From: Acanthochlamys bracteata
Taxonomy: Eukaryota > Streptophyta > Magnoliopsida > Pandanales > Velloziaceae
Assembly: GCA_019914995.1 (NCBI GenBank)
Contig: CM034128.1
Coordinates: forward strand, 7,814,501-7,878,500
Reading direction: 5' to 3'
DNA: 64,000 nucleotides
Shown in pieces: positions 37,617 to 48,905 of the stretch. Position 1 is the first letter of the stretch. Each line of letters begins with the position of its first letter. Both the position numbers and the translations under genes were made by a program. The notes beneath the pieces are model-generated. The model was not told the DNA's origin, did not search any database, and saw only the letters and a program-made list of their open reading frames with translations.

Positions 37617-37818
37617 CGGCTCGTTTAGAGTGGCTAAGAAAGTAGATTCAAAGAAAAAACAAAGGTTTTAGATTTTTTTTTTAGAAACGAACTTGGTATT
37701 TTTTGAATTACAAAAAAATGATATATACTTAGCCTTCTAATTTTAAAAAATATATAAAAAAGTATAGATTTTTTTAAATTTAGCGCTGTGTTCTCAAAAC
37801 ATAACTCTAAATAATCCC
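37617..37818. mobile_element. Tourist-like MITE with TAA target duplication
   Basis: Its ends are CGGCTCGTTTAGAGT and, on the other strand, GGGATTATTTAGAGT, with 11 of 15 bases matching. It is flanked by TAA at 37614-37616 and 37819-37821. It is 202 bp and non-coding. A 3-bp TAA/TTA duplication is typical of PIF/Harbinger-derived MITEs. Confidence 0.6.
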
Positions 37819-37825
37819 TAAATCC

Positions 37826-38540
37826 TATTTAGGAGGGCTTACTTTGGCTTATTACGCGTCTGTAGCCGAAATAAGCCGTCCACAATGTATTCACGCACTT
37901 GGAGGGGCTTATTTATAAGCCGAATCCTAACTTATTAAAATAAGCAGTTTAAAAATAAGCCACAGACCAAGAACAAACAATTATTTACCTTCGACAAGGT
38001 AAAATACTTATAGAATTACTCCGTGTCTCTAATTTTTTAGAAAATATTACTTTTTGAACAAAATTAAAATTCAAATACATTTAAAAATGATACAATAAAA
38101 AAAAGCTTTTTATAAAAATTCAAAAATTAATTTAAATATTACTTATTACTTATAAATTATTAATTTCATAAATAGTTAATAATTTGTTTATAAAATTATA
38201 AGAAAACAATTTACAAATTAAAATTGATGTCAAATATTAATTTTTGTAAAAGGCTATTTAAAATCAATATGCTTTAAAATATATGTCAAAGTTAAAAAAA
38301 GAAATTATATATGAAGATGAAGTTACAAATTTAGCCCATATCATCCATTATATAATAAAAAGAACTTTAACTGTTTATGTTCTCCATCATCTTATAAGCA
38401 CTTGCTCACTCAAACACTATCTCAACTTATTTTAAAATGAATTCCTTTTATTCAAATATCATTATAGATAGGCTGTTTATTGTAGAAATAAGCATAAGCT
38501 ATTTGTTTAAAAAATAAGTTGTTTATTTTAAAAACTTTTT
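37826..38540. repeat. AT-rich segment with repeated ATAAGCC/GGCTTAT motifs
   Basis: GGCTTAT or ATAAGC motifs recur at both ends (about 37840-37965 and 38390-38520), which suggests another eroded non-autonomous DNA element. Boundaries and target duplications could not be set. Confidence 0.3.
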
Positions 38541-38550
38541 AATTTTTAAC

Positions 38551-39096
38551 TAGGAGTGGCAATATGTTTGTGCTAACATTTTGGATTCATATCAAATACA
38601 TAATAATCGGATCAAAATCATCTGGCCCATATAATTTATATAGGTAAAAATATATCAACTCTAAATTAATATATTTAATAATCAGATCAAAATTGAATCT
38701 AACCTATTTAATAAATGATTAAAATAAGAATTATAATAGGTAAAAATTTGTAGTATCATATATCTAAGACAAAAAATACTAATCTGACAAAACTAAAAAT
38801 AAAATAAAAAGTCAAATTAAACTATGATAAGCTAAGTAAAAATATATAAAAATTAAATTAAATTAAATGTTATTGTTCTAAATGTTTCTTAATTTATTAG
38901 ATAAATATACTATAAAATTAGTATACGAATTAAATAGATAAGTTTCGGATCAACTCAAATTCGACCTGAACTTATTTAATTTATCTGGTCAATTTCAATT
39001 TAACTTGAAACTGATCCGAACCAGACTAAGATCAAACCTAAATAAATAGATTAATTTGGATGAGTTTGCAGATCGAGTCATATATTGTCACCTCTA
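38551..39096. mobile_element. Non-autonomous hAT element (MITE) with perfect 8-bp target duplication
   Basis: It starts TAGGAGTGGCAATAT and ends ATATTGTCACCTCTA, so the termini are imperfect inverted repeats of the TAGRGGTGRCAATAT type seen at 18941-19804. It is flanked by TTTTTAAC on both sides (38543-38550 and 39097-39104). It is 546 bp and has no coding capacity. Confidence 0.88.
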
Positions 39097-39299
39097 TTTT
39101 TAACTCACTAAAAGAATCCTTACTCATTTTGAAAAAATAAATAAGGGTAGCAAAATGTACATGTATCATCTATCTATTATAGGTGTGTATGTGTTTTAAT
39201 TTTCTCATTGACTTATATGCTAAAGCTCTAATTGGTTGGTTCATGTTAATTGGTTCAATTTCTATTAGTCCAAGTTTTAGGCATAGAAGTTAGACCCAA

Positions 39300-40440
39300 T
39301 ACGAGCATCGATCCGGAAAGACTGTCGGATCATCGGTTTATCCGACGGATCACTCAATCGTCTACTGAGTCAAATCAGATATATCAAATATATAAAAAAT
39401 TATAATAGAAATAAAATCCTGAAAAATAATATGAATATCTCTGTAAGTTAACATATAAGATTTAAGTTGACTCTAACTGAAGGATAACAAGAGGTGAGGA
39501 GAAAAAGAGCAATCAAATAATGTTTAGTAGGAAAATATCTTAATTAAAAATACCAGAGTTTTCCAAATCTAAATTCACTAATAAAACTAGTTGTTAATTA
39601 TGGAAATATCATATGCCATCTACAATAAGAACAGCAACACATCACCAAATACAGCAAGAAACTACGGACAAGCAAACAAAAAAATCATGACAATACAATC
39701 AACTCAGTAGAGAAAAAAAAAAACACAAACCTACATAGTAATAACAAAAATTATTTGGTTTTTACTTGTCAACGAGCGTCCTAATCTCTTCTTCGTTATT
39801 TGTCTTTATCGCTTCAATAGTTGTGGCATCTGCATTAACAATTCCTTCACTGATGCAACTCATGGAGCTGCACCAAATCTAACCAAATTCCTTAAAATTA
39901 GTAAATTTCTCTAACAAGTGTAAATAAGAAACAAGGAAAAATTTTCTAGGGTTCGAATTTGAGAATTATAAGTTTACCGTCAGCTTTAATGACATCGATG
40001 ACTTCGGATCGAATTCAAACTCTTTTAATATCGTCGCATCGATGTGGGAGAAAGTTCAAAAATTGAAATCGTTTAAAAAGATTATCGAGAATTGAAATTT
40101 AAAACTTTGGAAAGGTCAATCAATGCAAAATAGCAAAACAATTGGTAATGCAGAACAAGAAAAAGAATTACGGCTAGCCGAAAGAAAAAGATGTAAAGAG
40201 CGGAAGAAGAAGATGAAGATCACACTTATAGGAAGAAGAAGAAGAAGGAAAGAAGAAAATTCTAGAGAAGTTCAGAGCTGCATGTGCTATAGTGGGGGGT
40301 TTTAGAATTCTTTTTCTTTTAATAATTTGAACCGGCAAGTCGGCTACTGAATCACTCGTCCTGAACCGCTCCTGGGTTGCTAGTTTTTAGTCTGACACGT
40401 CGATTCAAGCTGAGTCTGACTATAGTGATTTTGGATCATC
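39300..40440. mobile_element. Candidate DNA element with exon-like interior
   Basis: GGATCATCGGTTTATCCGAC and ATCACTCAATCGTCTACTGA-like sequence near 39328-39372 reappears reversed near 40328-40375 as a GTCGGCTACTGAATCACTCG-type block, so the two edges look like long imperfect inverted repeats. On the minus strand the interior has an exon-like stretch ending at a GTAAAC donor at about 39977. A further open stretch near 39870-39770 reads MSCISEGIVNADATTIEAIK. I do not recognise the protein. The superfamily and exact ends are unknown. Confidence 0.3.
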
Positions 40441-40986
40441 ATAGTTTTATGTTATTTATTGAGAAAGTTTTACATATTTGTCCAAATAATAAAAATATTA
40501 TTTTGTTAATTTTAAAGCTTAAACTTATGATATCGAAATACGTCATCCTGTAGCTCTTCTTTTAGTTAATGCTTTGGACATTTATTATAGACATGTTTTA
40601 TGGTAAATTTTTCTTAAAACTTATAACCAAAATTATTTAAAGTCACGATCGTTTCTCTAATACTCTTTTGTGTTATTTATCAAAAGAAAAAATAATATAA
40701 TTCTTTATATTATGTAATTCTGGTTTTTGTTTATTAAAACAATTTTTTGATTAAAAATAAAAAAGAATTGGACTATAAATTAAATTTTGATTATGTAGGC
40801 CAGATCCATGCTCACTTTGTTTTTCAAATACCAAAACGTCTCGTTATAATGATTTTTTGGTGGTACAATATCGAAATACCTTCCATTTCAGATCTGCTTA
40901 ATCTTATATATTTCATTGGAATTTTCCACTTACATAACCCCTCCCTTCTCTTCTTCCCCAACTTAAATGTTCGTCCAATTTCATTC
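40441..40986. other. AT-rich stretch without recognisable gene
   Basis: An open frame at 40747-40992 shows no motif. I see nothing else supportable. Confidence 0.4.
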
Positions 40987-41520
40987 TGTTAAAAAAAATT
41001 TAGTCCTACATTGCTTATCAATGATCCTGAGATGATATCCATAAAGACTTGGATTCACTCTTTTTATTGCCAATTGGTTTTGAAACGAATCATAAATTCG
41101 TCACATAATATCAAAACGGATTGGACCGGATCATCCCAAGATGTAGGCTAAATCTAATTTTATTATTCATATCTATTCAAGGTTTTCATGGTCCGCTTTA
41201 TTTCAAGACAAAATTAGACATCTTTATTTCAGGACAGATAGCATGTTTCATTCAAAGGACAGTCATTCGCTACATTCTAAAACAAGTAGCAAATTTTATT
41301 TCAGGACAAGTAGTCCGTTTCACTCAATTCATTATAGGGCATGTAGCCCGTGTCAGTTCAATTTACACAAAAAAAAAAAAACGCTCCGCTGGAGGGCAGG
41401 TGTTAAGAAAAGGTTTAGTTCAATATTATTTATCAATGATCCTGAGATGATATCCATAAAAACTTGAGCCCACTCTTCTCATCGCCAATTGGTTTTGAGA
41501 AGAATCTTAAGTTCGTCACA
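40987..41520 (+). mobile_element. TRIM (miniature LTR retrotransposon)
   Basis: Two direct repeats of about 120 bp (40987-41105 and 41401-41520) share TATCAATGATCCTGAGATGA, TATCCATAAARACTTG and GCCAATTGGTTTTGA. Both begin TGTTAA and end CGTCACA. Directly after the first is TAATATCAAAAC, an 8-of-12 match to the initiator-Met primer binding site. Directly before the second is the polypurine-like GGAGGGCAGG. At 534 bp in total and without coding domains, it fits a terminal-repeat retrotransposon in miniature. Flanks CATTC and CACTT match only 3 of 5 bases. Confidence 0.8.
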
Positions 41521-41529
41521 CACTTGATA

Positions 41530-41900
41530 CAAATTGCTTTTCTATTTGTAAAACTCTCTTTATAATTTCTATAGTGAATTGTTCCCGCCGCCTCAACGCG
41601 TTAATTCTCAAACGAAATCTATCCATGTCCTCTCTTATTCTAAAAGAAACAGTAATAATTTCTTGAGTTAAGTTGAGATGATTATAATGTTCTTCTTCGC
41701 TTTGTTCAACGATTGTTTGTTTGATTTGCTGTGTCATCTAAATCGATAAGGTTCGCATATTATTGCACAGATCACACGCACAAAGTCGTATAAACTAGTC
41801 ACATATAATTACAAAATGGTCACACATGTCGTATACAAAGTGTCACACACATAGTGTCGTATAAGTAGTCGAACCTAGTCGCTCAAAATTATTGCATAGA
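41530..41900 (-). repeat. Unnamed dispersed repeat, copy C
   Basis: On the minus strand this reads HYNHLNLTQEIITVSFRIR and EDMDRFRLRINALRRREQF within a 73-codon open frame (41737-41516). These segments align with YYSHL...ITI...DDKDRFRLR of copy A and YYSHL...DDMDELRFK of copy B. The adjoining 41755-41900 part has the same GTCGCACA/TGTGTGAC-type motif cluster. Of the three copies it has the longest open frame. No known family was recognised. Confidence 0.5.
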
Positions 41901-42832
41901 GTTGCACACAAATTCTTATTTGACAGTTACTTGGAGTTTTTTTTATTTATGAGGTAGTATATAGAATAATTAAAATGGATAAGTTTGATATAAAAGTTGG
42001 TATTCGAAAGTTAAAAGGTAAATTAATGGATTGTAGAATTATAAAAATAAAAGTGTTTTTTACCAACAAAATTTATCTCCTACATATATGGTTTGGGTTG
42101 GATTCTTTTGTTCTGAATTTAATCTTATCTAAGTTTCAGATTAAATTTGGAAAGTACAAACAGCAATTGAAGAGACTTCTTCATGATAGAAATTAGAAGA
42201 GAATCTAATGAATATAGATTTGAAGGGTAAGCATCATGAAGATATATGAAACTTATCTACCTCAACTATTACGACTACTACATAGATATCAAACAATTCA
42301 AAATAATTATCAAATAATCCTATATGTGTGACTACACGATCCAGTGTGTGCGGTTATGTTGGATCTTTGGAATACTATATGCCACCTTGGTGACTTGTGT
42401 GATAATGCATGCGATTTTTGCAGCCCTTGTATGTTTGTTATGCCTTTACTATTATTTTTCTTCTTTGTGTCAAAAATAAATTAGGAGTATACTCCTCTTC
42501 TTGTTTTATCAGTCTCACACAAATTTTTGTTTTTCATTATTCTTACTCACTGCCTCTCAATATTTCATTAGAAGCTATAAACAACAATAACGATATGGAC
42601 ACAAAAAAAAAAAAAAAAAACAAAAACGTTAAGGATATTTCAGCGTACATCGTGAAGCTATTGTTAATATTGATTGATAGCTATCGAGGACTCCAAGCTT
42701 GCGAGCCAATGATCAAAGATCAATTAGTAGTGTTTGAGCTGGGAAAAATTTTGAGTTGGTTTCCTTTTAGTTTGAATGAAAACACAAGTATGAATAATAA
42801 AATATGACATGAGTGTATTTTGATATTTTTTA
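41901..42832. other. AT-rich stretch without recognisable gene
   Basis: Further TGTGTGCGGT-type motifs appear at about 42325-42420, resembling the motif cluster of the unnamed repeat. A poly-A run lies at about 42603-42620. The 132-codon open frame at 42409-42807 has no motif and contains the poly-A run. Confidence 0.4.
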
Positions 42833-43078
42833 GGGTGTGTTTGGCTTAGCTTAAAAAAAAAAATAGCTTTTTAATTTTTAATTTTATATTTTTTAATACA
42901 CAATTTAAAAGTATCTATAAAATTTATTTAAAGTTTTAGAAAGTATAGAAAAATTTTACATAGTGAGATCTTTTTATTGCATATTTTTATTATATTTTTA
43001 GAGATAAAAAAATAAACCTTATTTTTAAAAAAAATAAAAATATTTTCTATTTCAAAAATTTTCTACATCAAAAGGACT
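42833..43078 (+). repeat. MITE-like repeat, member 1 of a local pair
   Basis: It starts GGGTGTGTTTGGCTTAGC after TTA and shares its layout with 43875-44092: an AGCTTA box, TAGAAAGTATARAAAAATT, then GAGATCTTTTTATT. The matching right terminus was not found, so it may be truncated. Orientation follows the shared sequence. Confidence 0.5.
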
Positions 43079-43424
43079 CTCAATTGCCGTCCTACTCAAA
43101 TGTGAATAGAAAAATGTAATCTTAAAAACCCCACTAGAGAAATAAAATTCAAAATAAGTGTTTCCTACTTAATAAAAAATCTATAAATTAACTTGGAATA
43201 AAGTTTGCTTAATTTTGATTAAATAAATTTAAGTTTCAAATGAATGATCCAATTGTTGAATTTGCTTTACACTATTTAATTGCATAAAAAGTCAAACTTA
43301 ACAAATTTTTGTCTCCAAATTTAATCTGTATAGCAAAAAAGTATTTATATATTTTTTTGGCTCCATATTTATTTTATCATTTTTTTATGAATGGTAAAAT
43401 TATAATAAAAATTGGTGAAATTTA

Positions 43425-43675
43425 GGGCGTGTTTACCAACACTCCAAATTCACTTTTTTTTAAACTCACTTTCAATATAAAATATATATATAAATTAAAA
43501 TAAAATTTTTTATTAATAAAATTTTTTTAAAAATTTATTTTTTAAAACTTACTATAAATATTACATTAATATATAATTTTATTTTTTATTAAATATTTTT
43601 AATTTTTAATTTGATTTTTTAAATTAACTTTCAAAAAACTCATTTTACCTATTTTTTGTCATGGTAAACACGCCC
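43425..43675. mobile_element. Tourist-like MITE with TTA target duplication
   Basis: The 251-bp element has ends GGGCGTGTTTACC and GGTAAACACGCCC, a perfect 13-base inverted repeat. It is flanked by TTA at 43422-43424 and 43676-43678, as expected for PIF/Harbinger MITEs. The interior is extremely AT-rich and non-coding. Confidence 0.9.
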
Positions 43676-43874
43676 TTAAGGATTAAAAGTTAAACTAGTG
43701 TAGATCAGTCTTAATTGTTTGGACCTTTTATTTGTAGTTTCAAAATAAATTAGATTGTGGAAGCTAAATTTGTAGTCCAACTCAAAAATTAAACTTTTAC
43801 TTCCGTTGAACGAAAGTGTCGGTGTCCGAACAGCTGGCATCTGTTTGACTGGTTGTCCTAAGTATAGCGTCAAA

Positions 43875-44092
43875 GGGTGCATTTGGCGCAGCTTATAAAA
43901 AACTACTTTTCAACTTTTTTTTATTTTATATTTTTTATACATATTTTATAAGTATTTATAAATTTTATTTAAAAATTTAGAAAGTATAAAAAAATTCTAC
44001 ATAATGAGATCTTTTTATTACATATTTTTATTTTTTTAAAAAAAAAATACTTTTTATTTTAAAAAAGCTCTATTTTATAAATCCAAACGCCA
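43875..44092 (+). repeat. MITE-like repeat, member 2 of a local pair
   Basis: It starts GGGTGCATTTGGCGCAGC and shares internal blocks with 42833-43078 in the same orientation. Its right edge AAATCCAAACGCCAC is a weak inverted match to the left end. Confidence 0.5.
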
Positions 44093-44860
44093 CGAAATCT
44101 CTCCGGCTATCTTCCTACGTAAAAGGTTAACAACTTTACAAAATGTTACAGTTTTATGCCACTGAACGGTAATTGTGTCTTCATGAGCTTTGCACAGTGG
44201 CATTCACATAATTTAGTTCTACTTTTGTGGACAAATTACAGGAAATTAGTTGATTCTACATGCCAGCAAGATCACCGCGTGTTTTTTGGTTCTGACAATA
44301 TTAACTCCGGTCAGAATAAACACTATTGACATTTGTTAAAAAAATGTCAACTAAAACAGTGAACATTTTTTACTATCTCACCAAGGTAAATTCGGAATAT
44401 AAATTAATAATTTTTTGTCAATAAATATTTGCCTTATTATATAACTTGCAAACAAAACAGTACAATCTCTTCTATAGTTTAAGATTTTCTTTATAGTTTT
44501 CTGAAAAAAGAGAGAGGAATTTGTTTTAAATTATTTTGCTGTGCTTTTTTGGTTTGAAGCTCACTGGTTATTTTTTAGTTAGGTTCGTAATTGGAAGAGG
44601 AATTGAAAGTAACAACCCCTTTCGTTTTCTTTCTTTCTTTGTTTTGTTTGCTATTTTTACTTATATGTATTTCTTTATTTTTTATTTATTTGATAAATAG
44701 ATGGATAGATTTATTATGATTTATACATATTTTTGTTCACAAATTGCTTGGTGGTGGGTTCCTTTCTTTCTTTTTATTTCTGTTGTTATTTAATTTTAAT
44801 AGAGTAATTAATGTGTTGTTGTTTAATATATATAAATCTCTCCGCCTTCCCTTGCTTGTG
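44093..44860. other. Region upstream of the BAG gene
   Basis: No gene was seen; it probably holds the BAG promoter. Confidence 0.4.
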
Positions 44861-44865
44861 TTGGC

Positions 44866-44884
44866 CTCTCTCTCTCTCTCTCTT
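44866..44884 (+). repeat. CT microsatellite at the BAG 5' leader
   Basis: A (CT)n run precedes a roughly 500-base leader-like stretch before the BAG start codon. Pyrimidine tracts like this are common at plant transcription starts. Confidence 0.6.
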
Positions 44885-45394
44885 TGTTCTCTCTAACTAC
44901 AAAAGAAGTTAATAGCAGAGAAAAGAGAGAGAAACCAATACCAGAAGCTACTAATATTTGTCGGTTAATCGATTCTGTTTCTGTTCTTGCATTTTATAAT
45001 CAGTTTGTTTTCTGCAGACTTGGATCTTGGTCACTCTCAAAATTCCATTTTGCTGCTTCAATCGTCATTAAGTTCGAATCTTTCCCCACTGCCTAAACCA
45101 GCAAACGAAGAACAAAAGAAGAGTTTTTGGAATCGGTATTGCCGTCAGAGACCAAGAAATGCTGCTGTTGTTTTAATTTAGATCTCATTTGCTCTCGAAC
45201 TCCTCAAAGATCTAGTCTTTCCAAGTAGTAACCAACAAAGAGAAGAGATTTGTCCAAATTTACTCAGGTGAAATCGCTGCTGCTATCAGGAACTCTACTG
45301 CTGCCCTAAACTTTCAGAGAAGATACCTTTGTTTTATTCACTGTTGTTTGGATCTTCCTGAGAAATTTGGTGAAGAGAAGACGAGGTAGGGGAG

Positions 45395-47096
45395 ATGATG
45401 CGGATGAGGGCAAAAAATTCACCTCGGACGGCACTTACTGCGGCAGCAAAGGAAGAGAAGACGGCGGAGTGGGAGGTCCGGCCGGGAGGAATGCTAGTTC
45501 AGAAAAGAGACCCCAGAGCCGACGGAGATGCCGCAGGTCCACCTGTCCCAACAATTCGTGTCAAGGTCAAGCATGGAGCTGTCTACCATGAGATCTACAT
45601 CAGCTCCCAAGCTACATTCGGTAATTCAGCATAGCTACCACCACTTGTTCTTGTCATAGTCAAAATAGTAATAGTTCTTATTCAATCAACCCGCTTGTGA
45701 TAGTTCAGAATAGATGGCGACTTTGTTTATTGCTTGAAGTAGTTCATGTTAAAGAGCAGTTCTTGCTTGATATCAGTCATTGTGTTGTTATTAAGTAATG
45801 GCAATTGAAGATTTTTTATGCATTTGATTTGATGGTTGAAGAAGCAGATAACTTTGCTTGGTAGAAATTAGTTTCCATGAACTGCTAAACCATTGACATT
45901 CACCTGGCAAAATGGGCTTTCAAGTTTTGTTGTATTTTTGCTTGCTAGCAAATATTTATATGAAATATCAAATTCACCTAAGAATTTGAGCTTTTGGGTT
46001 TTCTGGTGATGGCGATTCAGGAGTCGTGGAAGGAAACTTATATGCTTGATGAAATTTTGGTTTGCAGGAGAGCTGAAGAAGTTGATTTCAGAGAGGACTG
46101 GACTCCACCATCTAGACCAGAAAATTGTTTACAAGGACAAGGAGAGAGACTCCTCTGCATACCTAGATACTGCCGGTGTACGTGATGGATCCAAGCTTGT
46201 AGTTATGGAGGATGCAACAGCACAAGCTCGACGCATTCTTGAAGCACGTCGTACTGCCAAGTCTGAGAAAGCTATTAAAGCCATTGGTGCCATAGCCGCA
46301 GATGTTGGCAAGCTAACTACCAAGGTATTACTTGATGTCATTCTGTAAAGATATAAACTGTTCTTTGGGGTTTTTTTTGTAGAATTGATACAAAAGGTTT
46401 CTCAAAAGAACAATACAAGAATCATGGAAATGAATAAATTCATATAGGTCATATCCCTGGAAGCTATTGTGAACAAGGGGAAGAAGGTGGCGGATGAAGA
46501 CTTGCAGAATCTAATTGAGCAACTGATGAACCAGCTACTGAAGCTGGATGCTGTGTCTGCTGACGGCGATGTGAAGCAACAAAGAGGAATGCAGGTGCAA
46601 TTTATAAGCCATGAAACAGGGCAGTTTTAATTTGAGAATCATCTTGTCATTTCTGTGTTCATGTGTGCTAACTGCTGAGTGTTCCTTTGATTGGAATTCT
46701 ATGTTGATTGAACTGCAGGTGAAGATTGTTCAGAAGTATGTTGAGAAGCTCGACATGCTCAAGGTCAAGAACTCAATGCACAGTCAGCAAGGCCCACAGC
46801 AACAGCAGCAGCAGAAGCAGCAGCAACAACAGCACCCGAAACCTCCAAGACCTCAACCTCATTCGCAGCGGCAGAGACACTCATCACAGCAGCAACAACC
46901 ACAGACACAGTCTCAATCCTCAAAGCAGCAACAGGCTGTGGTAACGACAGAATGGGAAGTTTTTGAGTCCTTGCTCTCTCCCTCTACCTCTGCCGCTACA
47001 ACAACAGCAACAGTTCCTGTTTCCAGCAGAGCTATGTTTCCCGCTACCCCGGCGCCTTCATCTCCAGTTCCAAGGTTTGATTGGGAGCTATTTTGA
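45395..47096 (+). CDS. BAG: BAG-family co-chaperone with ubiquitin-like domain and Gln-rich tail
   Basis: Four exons: 45395-45620, 46068-46324, 46448-46594 and 46719-47096, all GT-AG and in frame, giving 335 residues. The N-terminus has the plant BAG signature EWEVRPGGMLVQKRDP (25-40). A ubiquitin-like domain follows at about 53-125 (IRVKVKHGAVYHEIYIS, FGELKKLISERTGLHH, DQKIVYKDKER, GSKLVVMED). The BAG domain lies at about 135-225 (RTAKSEKAIKAIGAI, NLIEQLMNQLLKLDA, VKIVQKYVEKLDMLKVKNSM). BAG domains bind the Hsp70 nucleotide-binding domain and speed nucleotide exchange; plant members act in stress and cell-death control. Residues 230-285 are Gln/Pro-rich, followed by a Ser/Thr/Ala-rich stretch and the conserved end SPVPRFDWELF. 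The upstream Met-Met is the first start in frame. It belongs to the BAG1-4 group. Possible orthology with Arabidopsis BAG2 rests on its neighbourhood with SLK2. Confidence 0.94.
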
Positions 47097-48713
47097 CGCA
47101 TAGGAACTGAAATTGTCGCTTCGGGTTTGCTCTCTTTTCATTTTTTTTACCCGCATGTTGATCCTCCTAGACCTCCTTCCTGGTAATTCTTTTGTGTGTA
47201 TATCTAGATTTTGGTGCGCATTGCTTCATTGAGACTCCTGTGAGAAAATAACAATAAAAATCATAAAATGGATTGATTTGTTATGATGGTGAGATAGCTG
47301 CCTTTGTGCTCCATCTCTCAATCCATGTATACAAATATAGCAAAGCATGTCATATTGTTCTTCTTCCTGCATGGATGGATATCAATCAGCAGAACATTAT
47401 TTGCTCTATCTTTTTTTTTTCTGTTTCTCCGTTTCCGAGATGGATTCCAAATCCGAAAGTGCTGTACATAATTTGTTATTATTTAGTAAGTTGAGTGGTC
47501 CATGGAAGCCAATGATTGTTGCTGCTATAGTGACTACAACTTTTTTCAACTATTATCCTTTCAACCTAACCTTGTTGAGATGTTTGTCGTTGTATGTTGT
47601 TATAATGTATATGCCCATTTGTTGTATTTTTGCATCATCTAAAGATGTTTTAGATTGAAATCGGTAGCTCAAGATATAGAAAATAGTCACAAGCACTAGG
47701 TTCACTAACTTAAATTTGGGAATGTTTGGCCCTTTTCAAGCTAAACAAAACAAATTTATTTCTTTAAAAAATTTATCAAATTTTTTTTCCTTACAAAAAG
47801 TAATTTATTGTAAGCAAACTCAAACGACCCAAATAAGGGTTTGCTGCAAAGAGTCCTATGGCTCTAATGCCCCTTGTAGGGGACCCATTGGACGGCGAAA
47901 TCTGTTTATCTTAACGAAGGCAAATTCTTAACTACCTTGTGAATAAAAGTAAGGTAGTTGCCCTAGAACAAAGGGAAAGTACCAAGTTAAACATTAGAAC
48001 AGTAGACTTCGAAAGCTTCAAAGCTGTGCTTGTATGAGTCATGGAATTGAAGTACTAGGGAATAAGAGAGTAGGCTTTTTGGTTGTTCCATATATCCATG
48101 TGAACGACAAGCTAAGCTTTTCATAAAAGATAATGCAAGAATATTCTGATCTTTATTTGTTCGTTGAAGGACTCTTTGCATTTTATTACTTTATAATTAT
48201 CTGCATGCTGAAGAGTATGCTACAATTAAACTAGAGTTTACTAGCATATAAACTATGTAGTTAGGTGATATATTTTTTGGGATTTCAGAGAAAATCTCCC
48301 TTGGTAGTTGTTTAATCAACTCAACACGCAACAGAGAACAAAAGCTTATCAACAAAACCAAACAATGTTGACATGTATAGTTTAACTGTATACGTTTCAT
48401 AGTTAATTCATATATCTATTTCCGTTTCTTACGTTTGAATTTCCATAATCTTCATAAAAGTCTGTGTACGAATTTTCTAGAGATATATGTTTTATATTCA
48501 GAATTTAATAGACAAATTTTGCTTCCCTTCTAAGATTATATATTTTGAAATGTTTTTTAGCTACAGAAACATTGTCAGAAGTACAGATGGTTTGGTGTTA
48601 TGATTTATTTTGAATCGCATAGCTTGCTTAAGCTTGGCATGAATGTTAACACAGCCTGGCATTAAGAAGATGATGCATACATAATGCTGAAGTTTCGGCT
48701 CTACGCAGTAACT
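47097..48713. other. 3' flank of the BAG gene
   Basis: The first few hundred bases are probably the BAG 3' untranslated region. No further gene was recognised; overlapping open frames at 47273-47658 have no motif. Confidence 0.4.
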
Positions 48714-48905
48714 CAATCAAGCAAGATCTTAACTCCTGTGACAAATCAAAAATTCATAAGTCAAAGAAATTACTTTATTAAATACAACGAAAAACTGTTG
48801 ACAAACCAAATTTTCGTAAGTCAAGCAAGATCTTAACTCTTGTGACAAACCAAATTTTCGTAAGTCAAGGCAATTACTCCTGTGACAAATCAAAATTTCG
48901 TGAGT
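48714..48905. repeat. Short degenerate tandem repeat
   Basis: About four tandem units contain TGTGACAAAYCAAAWTTTCG followed by TAAGTCAA. Two units are preceded by CAAGCAAGATCTTAACTC. The approximate units are 48716-48765, 48797-48822, 48823-48866 and 48867-48905. It lies between the convergent BAG and LIP1 genes. Confidence 0.7.

Noticed and set aside
44884..45181. Open frames in the BAG leader as upstream genes
   Set aside because: They have no motif and end well before the BAG start; the sequence looks like an untranslated leader.
46129..46341. 70-codon minus-strand open frame
   Set aside because: Antisense shadow of BAG exon 2.
48714..48905. CRISPR-like array
   Set aside because: Units are adjacent and diverged without unique equal-length spacers, and the context is a plant nuclear genome.
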